From Stappia sediminis (GTDB lineage: Bacteria; Pseudomonadota; Alphaproteobacteria; Rhizobiales; Stappiaceae): a stretch of 64,000 bases of DNA. The translations under genes were made by a program, and so were the position numbers. The stretch spans positions 372,001 to 436,000 of the forward strand of contig NZ_WUMV01000003.1 in the NCBI RefSeq assembly GCF_009826895.1, in the 5' to 3' direction. A model generated the notes under the pieces. The model saw only the letters and a list, made by a program, of their open reading frames with translations, searched no databases and was not told the origin of the DNA. Below, piece after piece: positions 1-7,589 of the stretch; the stretch's first letter is position 1; each line of letters begins with the position of its first letter.

Positions 1-355
1 GATCTCCGGCGGATGTGGGAGCCGCCGTGCCTCCGCCGCAGTCGCTGGGCCCGGGCCAGAAGCCCCATTCGGCCCCCGCCTGGTAGATGCCGAGGCCGCT
101 GCCATAGGCGAATACACCGGCGACGACGAGGAGCAGCAGGCTTGTCATCGCCCGCGCCCGGCCGCGCACCATCAGTCCGAGCGCCAGAAGCGCCACCGGA
201 AGGCCGACGTAATACGGCACGCGCTGTTCCAGGCAGAGCTTGCAGGGCACGTAACCGCCGATGAGCTGGAAGCCCCAGGCGCCGGCAATCGTCGCCGCGC
301 CGGCGAGGATCAGGAGGACAAGCGAGGACAGTCTCAACGTTTGCGGCGAGGTCAT
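1..355 (-). CDS. dsbB: Disulfide bond formation protein B (partial, C-terminus off the window)
   Basis: Inner-membrane quinone reductase that reoxidises periplasmic DsbA. Reading from the ATG at 355, the protein has a hydrophobic N-terminal helix, then GGYVPCKLCLEQR, which carries the CxxC redox pair typical of DsbB. Further hydrophobic helices follow, then a periplasmic loop with WPGPSDCGG holding the first cysteine of the second pair. About 118 residues are visible; the last cysteine and final helix lie beyond base 1. It is the last gene of a minus-strand group, 13 bases after the YqaA-like gene. The family call is firm from the CxxC context and membrane layout; only the C-terminus is unseen. 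Confidence 0.88.
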   Translation of the reverse strand, partial: MTSPQTLRLSSLVLLILAGAATIAGAWGFQLIGGYVPCKLCLEQRVPYYVGLPVALLALGLMVRGRARAMTSLLLLVVAGVFAYGSGLGIYQAGAEWGFWPGPSDCGGGTAAPTSAGD

Positions 356-368
356 GCGGTATATTCCA

Positions 369-947
369 TCAAAGGTATTTGATCGCGACGAAGCCGCCGA
401 CAAGCCCGATTACGAAAAGCGTGAACACCAGCCCGAGGCGCTTTTCTATGAAATCGCGGATCGGCGGGCCGAAGAGATAAAGAAGCCCCGACACCACATA
501 GAAACGAATGCCGCGCGAAAGGATGCTCGCCACGATGAAGACGGGCAGGTTCAGCGCGGTTGCCCCGCTGGCGATGGTGATCACCTTGTACGGAAAGGGC
601 GTCAGGCCGGCGATGAAGACGATCCACGAGCCATAGGCGTTGAAGTCTTCGCGGAAGTGCTCGAACTTGTCGAGGTAGCCGTAGAATTCCAGGATCGGCT
701 GCGCAAGCTGCTGAAACAGGAAGGCGCCGATCATATAGCCGAAAAATCCGCCGACGACGGAGGTGACCGTGCAGATCGTGGCGTAGGCGAACGCACGTTC
801 CCGCTTCGCGATGACCATGGGGATCAGGAGAATGTCCGGCGGGATCGGAAAGAACGAGCTTTCCGCAAAGGATATGGTGCCAAGTGCCGCCGGCGCGCGC
901 GGGCCGGAGGCGAGAGACATGGTCCAGTCGTAGAGGCGGCGCAACAT
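369..947 (-). CDS. YqaA/DedA-family membrane protein (VTT domain)
   Basis: 192 residues with several membrane segments. The VTT/DedA signature is seen in ESSFFPIPPDILLIPMVIA near residues 30-49 and in YGSWIVFIAGLTPFPYKVIT near 105-124; these are the two re-entrant segments with conserved prolines and the G-x-TPFP motif of the YqaA branch. DedA-superfamily members take part in lipid flipping (undecaprenyl-phosphate or phosphatidylethanolamine) or membrane homeostasis; which applies here is not known. It sits directly upstream of dsbB with a 13-base gap, so the two are probably co-transcribed. The length matches the YqaA subfamily. Confidence 0.85.
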   Translation of the reverse strand: MLRRLYDWTMSLASGPRAPAALGTISFAESSFFPIPPDILLIPMVIAKRERAFAYATICTVTSVVGGFFGYMIGAFLFQQLAQPILEFYGYLDKFEHFREDFNAYGSWIVFIAGLTPFPYKVITIASGATALNLPVFIVASILSRGIRFYVVSGLLYLFGPPIRDFIEKRLGLVFTLFVIGLVGGFVAIKYL

Positions 948-999
948 GGGCGTTGAATAGCCCGAGGCTTACCCTTTGTCACGCAGGATTAGCAGGCCC

Positions 1000-1485
1000 T
1001 CAGAGATAGCCGATCGCGCGCCCGCAGCCGATCGCCGCGACCCAGATCGCGGCAGACAGAAAGCCCGCCCAACGAAAGCGCGAGATCGTGCCGCGCGAAT
1101 CCACCTGAGCGAGCAAGCGCCATGCGGGCACGATCCTGAGGGCCAGCGCGTTGAGGATGCCGAGCCCTACAAGAGCGAGCTTCGCCTGCATGACGGGCAT
1201 GGCGAGATATTCGGATGCTTTTACCGAGATCATCAGGATACCGGTCGAAATCGCAAGAAGCAGTCCGAACGCCGATATGGGCACCAGAATGCGCTTCAGC
1301 TCGGCAAGCGGGATCGAGCGCCAAAGCCCCATGAGCCTGAGATCGAGCGGCAGGATCGCTCCGAACAGAAGCGCGATCGCGAGGATATGCGCAAAATTCA
1401 CGAAAGGATAAAGCCACGGCTCGCTTTTCATGAGGCGAGCCGCTTCGGAGGTCTGCAAGGCGTCTGCGAGGGTGGATAGGTCCAA
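1000..1485 (-). CDS. DUF6644-like integral membrane protein
   Basis: About 161 residues with four hydrophobic segments. The N-terminal part SEPWLYPFVNFAHILAIAL and GAILPLDLRLMGL resembles the DUF6644 family, in which a conserved His lies in the first helix and a DLRLxG motif follows. No catalytic function is known. The frame has no ATG in the expected place; a TTG at 1485, five bases after the stop of the DUF6152 gene, gives the usual family N-terminus. That start is a judgement; an internal ATG (MKSEPWLYP) is the alternative. DUF6152 and DUF6644 genes appear here as a coupled pair. Confidence 0.65.
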   Translation of the reverse strand: MDLSTLADALQTSEAARLMKSEPWLYPFVNFAHILAIALLFGAILPLDLRLMGLWRSIPLAELKRILVPISAFGLLLAISTGILMISVKASEYLAMPVMQAKLALVGLGILNALALRIVPAWRLLAQVDSRGTISRFRWAGFLSAAIWVAAIGCGRAIGYL

Positions 1486-1490
1486 GGGAA

Positions 1491-1886
1491 TCAGCCGGAT
1501 CGATTCGGATACATGTCGTAGGTTATACCGGCCACCGTGATTCTTTCCGCCTTCATTCTGTTTTCCGACCGGTCTTTCGAACGATGACCCGACGCCAGAA
1601 CTTCCTGGCCGGCGTTTAGCGTCCCCTCTTCGAGGCCAGCGCCGCGCATCCTTGACGGTGGACCGAGTTCGACACGCCACATCACGCCGTCCACATCTAC
1701 CTCGAGAATACCGTGCGGCGGGCCAATGTAGATTTCCCTGATCAACCCCGTCAGTTCGAACTGGCCATCCTCCGCCCATCGCCAGCCATGGTGGGCAAGG
1801 GCCGGCAGGGTCAAGAAGCTGGCGCCGGCGCCCAGCAGAAACATGCGCCTGTCGACCGTCGGGAATTCACCTTTGATATGTTTCAT
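1491..1886 (-). CDS. DUF6152-like exported protein with Tat-type signal
   Basis: 131 residues. Residues 12-33 read as a twin-arginine signal: DRRMFLLGAG followed by a hydrophobic stretch and ALA, then the mature start HHGW. The mature part is a small beta-rich domain (LTGLIREIYIGPPHGILEVDVDG) typical of DUF6152, which is usually found beside DUF6644 membrane proteins. The start is supported by a strong GGAGG about nine bases upstream. Function unknown; the conserved His-His-Gly at the mature N-terminus could bind a metal, which is inference. First gene of a four-gene minus-strand set ending in dsbB. Confidence 0.7.
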   Translation of the reverse strand: MKHIKGEFPTVDRRMFLLGAGASFLTLPALAHHGWRWAEDGQFELTGLIREIYIGPPHGILEVDVDGVMWRVELGPPSRMRGAGLEEGTLNAGQEVLASGHRSKDRSENRMKAERITVAGITYDMYPNRSG

Positions 1887-2047
1887 CGACCCGTCCTCCG
1901 GAAAAACTCATGCCATCGCGAAAAAATGGGTCACATGAGAAGAATGGCCACGGAATTCGAGAGCGCCAGGTACGTATTCTTCACCTTGTTGCGCCCATGT
2001 AATTTGATTTATCGTATTATTTTGAGATAGCGTTCCGGAGGCGTAAG

Positions 2048-2782
2048 ATGTTTCAAGATACCTGGTGGAGACATCCTTTCGCTCACGTAAAGTTATTGAT
2101 TGCGGCGTTGCTGCTAATGATTTCGATGCCATCGCTCGCTGCCGAGCTTGCCACCGCATCGACAAGCGTCAACCTGCGGGCAGGCCCCGGGACGAACTAC
2201 GAAGTTCTGGCCACCGTTCCGGCAGGCGCGAGCGTCACCGTCTATTCCTGCAATTCCGGTTATTCCTGGTGCGATATCGACTACGCCGGCCAGCGCGGTT
2301 ATGTCGCCGGCAAATATCTGAACTATGCCGTTCAGGGCACATACTATGGCCGTGCGCTTCCCGCGATAGGGCTGACCCTCGGCCTGCCTCTTTTCTGGGA
2401 TTCCTATCCGGTCTACAGGCCGATCTATCGTCCCCGGCCCCCAATCTACAGGCCTCCCAACCGGCCACCTGGATGGCGACCACCCGGCCAACGGCCGCCG
2501 GGCTGGAGACCTCCCGGCCAGCGCCCGCCAGGCTGGAGACCGCCGGGTCAACGCCCTCCGGGGGCCAGGCCCCCCAACAGGCCGCGGCCACCAATCGCCC
2601 GGCCTCCCGGTCAGCGCCCGCCCGGTGCGCGCCCACCCGGCAGGCCCAGGCCTCCTTCAGCCCGTCCGCCCGGCCAAAGGCCGCCGAATTTCAGGCCGCC
2701 AGGCGGTGGCCGGCCCGGTGCGCGCCCCGGTGGAGGCAGGCCACGCCCCAGCGGTGGGCGCGGCGGAGGGCGCCGCCGTTAA
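2048..2782 (+). CDS. Secreted SH3b-domain protein with long Arg-Pro-Pro-Gly repeat tail
   Basis: 244 residues. A signal peptide covers roughly residues 1-32 (ends PSLAA). One bacterial SH3 domain follows (about 35-95), with STSVNLRAGPGTNYEVL and WCDIDYAGQRGYVAGKYL, the typical YgiM/SH3_3 pattern. After a short hydrophobic linker, residues about 125-244 are low-complexity repeats such as RPPGQRPPGWRPPG, ending in Gly/Arg-rich sequence. The start has GGAGG at 2037-2041. SH3b domains commonly bind cell-wall peptides; the very basic proline-rich tail may contact peptidoglycan or anionic polymer (inference). An alternative overlapping frame in the repeat is an artefact of GC-rich repetition. Confidence 0.8.
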   Translation: MFQDTWWRHPFAHVKLLIAALLLMISMPSLAAELATASTSVNLRAGPGTNYEVLATVPAGASVTVYSCNSGYSWCDIDYAGQRGYVAGKYLNYAVQGTYYGRALPAIGLTLGLPLFWDSYPVYRPIYRPRPPIYRPPNRPPGWRPPGQRPPGWRPPGQRPPGWRPPGQRPPGARPPNRPRPPIARPPGQRPPGARPPGRPRPPSARPPGQRPPNFRPPGGGRPGARPGGGRPRPSGGRGGGRRR

Positions 2783-2815
2783 GGCGTGCGAATTTGATTT
2801 CGAAGGATCGATGAA

Positions 2816-3733
2816 ATGAAACCCATTCTGATTGCCGCAAGACATGCGATCGCAGGGCTGACCGGAGCGTTGTTGCTGGCCATGACCTTGGCGGGCAGCG
2901 CACATGCCGATGCGATGGAAGATGCGATCAAGCGCGGCAGTCTGCGCATCGGCATTGCCGAGGAAAACTTCCTGCCGTGGGTTGGACGTGCGGCGGATGG
3001 CAGCCTTCTCGGCTTTGAAGTGGATGTCGCGCGCGACCTCGCCGGAGTTCTGGGCGTGGATGCGGATTTCATCGAACTGCCGTTCGACGATCTTTCGCAG
3101 CACCTTCTCATCGGGGATATCGATGTGATCGTCTCCGCTTATTCCGTTACGTCGGAGCGCGCTCGGTCGGTGCTCTATTCCATTCCCTACGGCGAGACGG
3201 ATTACTGGCTCGTGGTCGACAAGAACACGCTTCCCGACGGAGCCGACGAAGGCGATTACGACGTTGCCGGCTACAAGGTCGGTGTAATGAGCGATTCAAT
3301 TGCGGAGACGATTGCCGCCCGTCTGTTCGAGCACGCGGAGATAGTGCCGCTTGCCGACGAGGGGGCCGCGCGCGACGCTTTCGAGAAAGGCGAGCTCAAC
3401 GCGATTATCGTGCCGACACCCTATCCGACCTACATGATGCAGCGCGCGCCCGATCGTTTCCTGCTGGGCAGCGACAGCCTGTTCGGCACGTCGGAGGCGG
3501 TAGCCGTGCGACCCGACTCCTTGCGTTTCGTGAATTTCATCGATGCCTGGATCGTGGAAAACCAGGCGAGCGGACGGCTGGCTGAAGCCCGCGAATACTG
3601 GTTCGGGTCATTCGACTGGATGGAGCGCCTTGGTGAAAGTGCCGGCGAATCCGATGAGCAGCCTGCGGCTCCGCCCGAAAAACCGGTTGAAGGGAATGAC
3701 GGGGAGCCTGAATCAGAAGGCGAGGCAAACTGA
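2816..3733 (+). CDS. Periplasmic amino-acid-type solute-binding protein, orphan, acidic tail
   Basis: 305 residues. Signal peptide about 1-31 (ends AHADA). The body is an SBP_bac_3 fold: GSLRIGIAEENFLPW, GFEVDVARDLAGVLGVDADF, IVSAYSVTSERARSVLYSIPYGETDYW, and a C-terminal lobe ending near residue 265. The last ~33 residues are unusual for the family: rich in Glu, Pro, Ala and Gly. No permease or ATPase genes adjoin, so transport by a local ABC system is not supported; it may serve a remote transporter, or a scavenging or sensing role. It follows the SH3 protein by 33 bases and could share its transcript. Confidence 0.8.
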   Translation: MKPILIAARHAIAGLTGALLLAMTLAGSAHADAMEDAIKRGSLRIGIAEENFLPWVGRAADGSLLGFEVDVARDLAGVLGVDADFIELPFDDLSQHLLIGDIDVIVSAYSVTSERARSVLYSIPYGETDYWLVVDKNTLPDGADEGDYDVAGYKVGVMSDSIAETIAARLFEHAEIVPLADEGAARDAFEKGELNAIIVPTPYPTYMMQRAPDRFLLGSDSLFGTSEAVAVRPDSLRFVNFIDAWIVENQASGRLAEAREYWFGSFDWMERLGESAGESDEQPAAPPEKPVEGNDGEPESEGEAN

Positions 3734-3781
3734 CGGGAAAGAGCCTGCCTCCTCCCGCCAACTGGCGGCTGCCCGCGCTCG

Positions 3782-5791
3782 TCAAGCGGCCTGATCGAGG
3801 CGCCTTTCCACGATCTTCACGACATCCGCCATGATGTCGGTGAGCTGGAAGTCCTTGGGCGTGTAGACCGCCGCAACGCCCATTGCGCGTAGCGCCTGGG
3901 CGTCCTCATTCGGGATGATACCGCCGACGACGACGGGTACGTCGTCGAGACCGTTCGCCCGCATTCGCTCCATGACGTCTCGAACAAGGGCAAGGTGCGA
4001 GCCGGACAGGATCGAAAGACCGACGACGTGAACGCCTTCCTCAAGCGCGGCGTTGACGATCTGCGCAGGCGTCAGGCGGATGCCTTCGTAGACGACTTCC
4101 ATTCCGCAGTCGCGCGCACGCACGGCGATCTGCTCCGCACCGTTCGAGTGACCGTCGAGGCCCGGCTTGCCGACAAGAAACTTGAAACGCCGTCCAAGCT
4201 TTGAGGAAACCGCTTCGACGGTTTCTCGAACCTCGAAGAGTTGTGCGCCATCGTCGCGGGCGGATTTTCCGACGCCTGTCGGCGCGCGGTATTCGCCGAA
4301 GACTTCGCGCAAGGTCGCCCCCCATTCGCCCGTGGTCGCACCCGCCCTGGCGGCGGCGATGGAGGCATCCATGATGTTGCGCCCTTCGGCCGCAGCCGAT
4401 CGCAGCTCGGCGAGCGCGGATTTTACGGCATTTTCGTCGCGCGCCTCCCGCCAGGCCCTGATGGCGTTGACGGCTTCCTCCTCGACATGTTCGGGGACGG
4501 TCAGAATGCCGCCGTCCTCGCCGGTCGAAAGTGGTGAAGGCTCGCTTTCCGTCCAGCGGTTGACGCCGACGACCACCTGCTCGCCCGCTTCGATGCCGGC
4601 AAGGCGCAGGGCGTTCGATTCCACGAGCTTCTGCTTCATGTAGGAGGATTCCACGGCCGCAACGGCCCCGCCCATGGCTTCGATACGCTGAAGCTCCTCG
4701 CGGGCTTCTTCCTTCAGCGCCTCCACCTTCGCCTCGACTTCCCGGGAACCGTCGAAGATGTCCGCATAGTCCAGAAGATCCGTCTCATAGGCCACGATCT
4801 GCTGCATGCGGATCGACCATTGCTGGTCGAACGGACGTGGCAGGCCAAGCGCCTCGTTCCACGCCGGAAGCTGTACGGCGCGGGCACGCGCGTTCTTTGA
4901 CAGAACAACGGCAAGCATCTCAAGCAGGATACGGTAGACGTTGTTTTCCGGCTGCTGTTCGGTCAATCCGAGCGAGTTTACCTGTACGCCGTAACGGAAC
5001 CGGCGATATCGCTCGTCTTCCACACCGTAGCGGGTGCGGCAGATCTCGTCCCAAAGCTCCGTGAAGGCGCGCATCTTGCACATTTCGGTGATGAAGCGCA
5101 TGCCGGCATTCACGAAGAAGGAGATACGCCCGACCGCCTTGGGGAAGTCCTCAAGGGCGATGGCACCCGAAGCCTTTACCTCATCGAGAATGGCGACCGC
5201 ATTGGCTAACGCAAAGGAAAGTTCCTGAACCGGCGTCGCGCCCGCTTCCTGCAGATGGTAGGAGCACACGTTCATCGGGTTCCATTTCGGCATCTCGGAG
5301 TAGGTCCATGCGATCACATCCGTCGTCAGCCGCATGGAAGGTGCGGGCGGAAAGACGTAAGTGCCGCGCGAAAGATACTCCTTGATGATGTCGTTTTGCG
5401 TCGTTCCTGAAAGAAGCTTGCGGTTCGCTCCCTGCTCGTCGGCCACCGCCACATAAAGCGCGAGCAGCCAGGGCGCCGTCGCGTTGATCGTCATGGACGT
5501 GTTCATGCGCTCCAGCGGAATCTCGGAAAACAGCGCACGCATGTCCCCAAGATGGGCGATCGGAACGCCGACCTTGCCGACTTCCCCGCGCGAAAGCGGG
5601 TGATCGGGGTCGTATCCGGTCTGGGTAGGCAGGTCGAAAGCGACCGAAAGGCCCGTTTGTCCCTTGGCGAGATTGGAGCGGTAAAGCCGGTTCGATTCGG
5701 CGGCTGTCGAGTGGCCTGCATAGGTGCGGAAGATCCACGGCCTGTCGCGTTCATGGCGGTTTTCGCGGCTTCCATCGGTCTTCTCGCTCAT
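3782..5791 (-). CDS. ecm: Ethylmalonyl-CoA mutase (coenzyme B12-dependent)
   Basis: Converts (2R)-ethylmalonyl-CoA to methylsuccinyl-CoA in the ethylmalonyl-CoA pathway. 669 residues in one chain: an N-terminal mutase barrel (RPWIFRTYAGHSTAAESN, then QTGLSVAFDLPTQTGYD) and a C-terminal B12-binding domain with DGHSNG (D-x-H-x-x-G) near residue 550, then VVGLSILSGSHL and VVVGGIIP. It resembles the MeaA/Ecm type rather than two-subunit methylmalonyl-CoA mutase. Ecm is preferred because ccr is divergent from it across 328 bases. Start chosen at 5791 because GGAGAAAGG lies just upstream; the open frame continues 81 codons further upstream into the promoter region without family-like sequence. Confidence 0.93.
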   Translation of the reverse strand: MSEKTDGSRENRHERDRPWIFRTYAGHSTAAESNRLYRSNLAKGQTGLSVAFDLPTQTGYDPDHPLSRGEVGKVGVPIAHLGDMRALFSEIPLERMNTSMTINATAPWLLALYVAVADEQGANRKLLSGTTQNDIIKEYLSRGTYVFPPAPSMRLTTDVIAWTYSEMPKWNPMNVCSYHLQEAGATPVQELSFALANAVAILDEVKASGAIALEDFPKAVGRISFFVNAGMRFITEMCKMRAFTELWDEICRTRYGVEDERYRRFRYGVQVNSLGLTEQQPENNVYRILLEMLAVVLSKNARARAVQLPAWNEALGLPRPFDQQWSIRMQQIVAYETDLLDYADIFDGSREVEAKVEALKEEAREELQRIEAMGGAVAAVESSYMKQKLVESNALRLAGIEAGEQVVVGVNRWTESEPSPLSTGEDGGILTVPEHVEEEAVNAIRAWREARDENAVKSALAELRSAAAEGRNIMDASIAAARAGATTGEWGATLREVFGEYRAPTGVGKSARDDGAQLFEVRETVEAVSSKLGRRFKFLVGKPGLDGHSNGAEQIAVRARDCGMEVVYEGIRLTPAQIVNAALEEGVHVVGLSILSGSHLALVRDVMERMRANGLDDVPVVVGGIIPNEDAQALRAMGVAAVYTPKDFQLTDIMADVVKIVERRLDQAA

Positions 5792-6119
5792 TTTACGGCC
5801 TTTCTCCTCTCCCGCGGCGGCTGGCGTGGGGGCTTCCGTCAGACGCCTGAATCTTCTGCTGTTTTGCTGCAAGTGCGAAGGGAATTCGGCCTGCCGCACA
5901 GACAGATTTATATGCAATGCAAAAAACAGTCTTGGGTAATTGGGCAAGATAAGCAATAGTCTTATAGCGTGAGCGGGTATTCTCGCACGATAATTTCGCG
6001 ATTGGGCGAAATCGGTGCCAGGCGAATGATGCATTGCAATATCGCCGGGTGCCGGACCTGCTCAGAGTGAACCGGCCGGAAAATGCGGCCGGAACCATAA
6101 AACGGACGGGAAAGGTAAA
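5792..6119. promoter_or_regulatory. Divergent ecm-ccr control region with inverted TGCATTGCA pair
   Basis: The 328 bases between the two start codons must hold both promoters. A 9-mer, TGCATTGCA, occurs at 6030-6038 and as its reverse complement TGCAATGCA at 5913-5921. They face each other, each followed on its own strand by an AT-rich stretch (TATAAAT or ATATC). This symmetry fits a shared regulator, for example one sensing short-chain acyl-CoA, but no regulator gene adjoins. The region is AT-richer than its surroundings. The binding role is inference. Confidence 0.45.
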
Positions 6120-7427
6120 ATGACGATGAGCCAAGCCGCTGAAGCCAACGACAATCGGCAGGCAGAAGTGGAGGCGCCGGTGAAAGACCTTTACGAAATC
6201 GGCGAGATTCCCCCTCTCGGGCACGTTCCGAAGAACATGTACGCCTGGTCGATCCGCCGTGAGCGGCACGGCCCCCCGGAAGAGGCCATGCAGCTGGAAG
6301 TCCTGCCCACCTGGGAACTCGACAGCAATGAAGTGCTCGTCCTCGTTATGGCAGCGGGCGTGAACTACAACGGCATATGGGCAGCACTTGGCGAACCGAT
6401 CTCCGTGTTCGACGTTCACAAGCAGCCCTTCCATATCGCCGGTTCCGATGCTTCCGGCATCGTCTGGGCCGTGGGCTCCAAGGTGAAGCGCTGGAAGGTG
6501 GGCGACGAGGTCGTCATCCATTGCAACCAGGACGATGGCGACGATGAGGAATGCAACGGCGGCGACCCGATGTTCTCGCCGACCCAGCGCATCTGGGGCT
6601 ATGAAACGCCGGACGGCTCGTTCGCCCAGTTCGCCCGCGTCCAGTCGCAGCAGCTCATGCCGCGCCCGCGGCATCTGACGTGGGAGGAAAGCGCCTGCTA
6701 CACGCTGACCCTTGCCACGGCCTACCGCATGCTCTTCGGGCATCAGCCGCACCAGCTGCGTCCGGGGCAGAACGTGCTCGTCTGGGGCGCGTCGGGCGGC
6801 CTGGGCGTATTCGGCGTCCAGCTTGCTGCCGCGGCGGGTGCAAACGCGATCGGCATCATTTCCGAGGAAGACAAGCGCGACTATGTGCTTTCGCTGGGCG
6901 CCAAGGGGGTGATCAACCGAAAGGATTTCAACTGCTGGGGCCAGCTTCCAAAGGTCAATTCGCCCGAATACGCGGAATGGCTGAAGGAAGCGCGTCGTTT
7001 CGGCAAGGCGATCTGGGACATCACCGGCAAGGGCAACGACGTTGACATGGTGTTCGAACATCCGGGCGAGGTGACCTTCCCCGTTTCCACGCTCGTCGTG
7101 AAACGCGGCGGCATGGTCGTCTTCTGTGCCGGCACGACCGGATTCAACCTTACGTTCGATGCGCGCTACGTATGGATGCGGCAAAAGCGCATCCAGGGGT
7201 CTCATTTCGCGCATCTCAAACAGGCGTCGGAAGCCAATAACGCCGTGATCGACCGGCGTATCGACCCGTGCATGTCCGAGGTTTTTCCTTGGGAGCAGAT
7301 CCCCAAGGCGCACACCAAGATGTGGAAGAACCAGCATGCGCCGGGCAACATGGCCGTACTGGTGAGCGCGCCAACCACGGGACTGCGCACGTTCGATGAC
7401 GTTCTGGAGGCCTCCAGGCGTTCCTGA
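6120..7427 (+). CDS. ccr: Crotonyl-CoA carboxylase/reductase
   Basis: NADPH-dependent reductive carboxylation of crotonyl-CoA to (2S)-ethylmalonyl-CoA, the signature step of the ethylmalonyl-CoA pathway. 435 residues of the zinc-free MDR fold: GroES-like N-terminal half (VMAAGVNYNGIWAALGEP, HIAGSDASGIVWAVG), the family-specific insert around CNGGDPMFSPTQRIWGYET, and the Rossmann motif VWGASGGLGVFGVQLA near residue 223. NYNGIWAALG and FCAGTTGFN are hallmarks of Ccr rather than simple enoyl reductases. Start has GGGAAAGG upstream. Divergent from ecm; a strong terminator follows. Confidence 0.95.
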   Translation: MTMSQAAEANDNRQAEVEAPVKDLYEIGEIPPLGHVPKNMYAWSIRRERHGPPEEAMQLEVLPTWELDSNEVLVLVMAAGVNYNGIWAALGEPISVFDVHKQPFHIAGSDASGIVWAVGSKVKRWKVGDEVVIHCNQDDGDDEECNGGDPMFSPTQRIWGYETPDGSFAQFARVQSQQLMPRPRHLTWEESACYTLTLATAYRMLFGHQPHQLRPGQNVLVWGASGGLGVFGVQLAAAAGANAIGIISEEDKRDYVLSLGAKGVINRKDFNCWGQLPKVNSPEYAEWLKEARRFGKAIWDITGKGNDVDMVFEHPGEVTFPVSTLVVKRGGMVVFCAGTTGFNLTFDARYVWMRQKRIQGSHFAHLKQASEANNAVIDRRIDPCMSEVFPWEQIPKAHTKMWKNQHAPGNMAVLVSAPTTGLRTFDDVLEASRRS

Positions 7428-7469
7428 CCGTATGCAAAGCGGGTCATTCCGCTATATTCTGCAGCCTGA

Positions 7470-7503
7470 ACATCGGCCTTTTCTCAAGGCCGGTGTTTTT
7501 TTT
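7470..7503 (+). terminator. Rho-independent terminator after ccr
   Basis: An 11-bp stem (ACATCGGCCTT with AAGGCCGGTGT, one G-T pair) closes a TTCTC loop and is followed by eight T residues. It starts 43 bases after the ccr stop. Confidence 0.88.
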
Positions 7504-7589
7504 GCCGGATTGGTCGTTATCATCCGCACCCGGGATTTTGATGGAAAGCCCGAGAGCAGCGGTGACGTTTTGAAATTGCGTATGGTTTC

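Noticed and set aside
2450-2760. Tandem repeats considered as a CRISPR array
   Set aside because: The repetition is codon-level proline/arginine repeats inside a reading frame, with no spacer/repeat alternation; no CRISPR array exists in this window.
2065-2814. Second plus-strand frame overlapping the SH3b/proline-rich gene
   Set aside because: The repeat keeps a second frame open, but only the frame at 2048 has a signal peptide, an SH3b domain and GGAGG.
5792-6034. Possible 81-codon N-terminal extension of ecm
   Set aside because: The extension lacks family sequence, while GGAGAAAGG and MSEKTDG at 5791 give a normal start.
5793-7337. Minus-strand open frame of over 500 codons opposite ccr
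   Set aside because: Shadow of ccr; no conserved motif and it would obstruct the ecm promoter.
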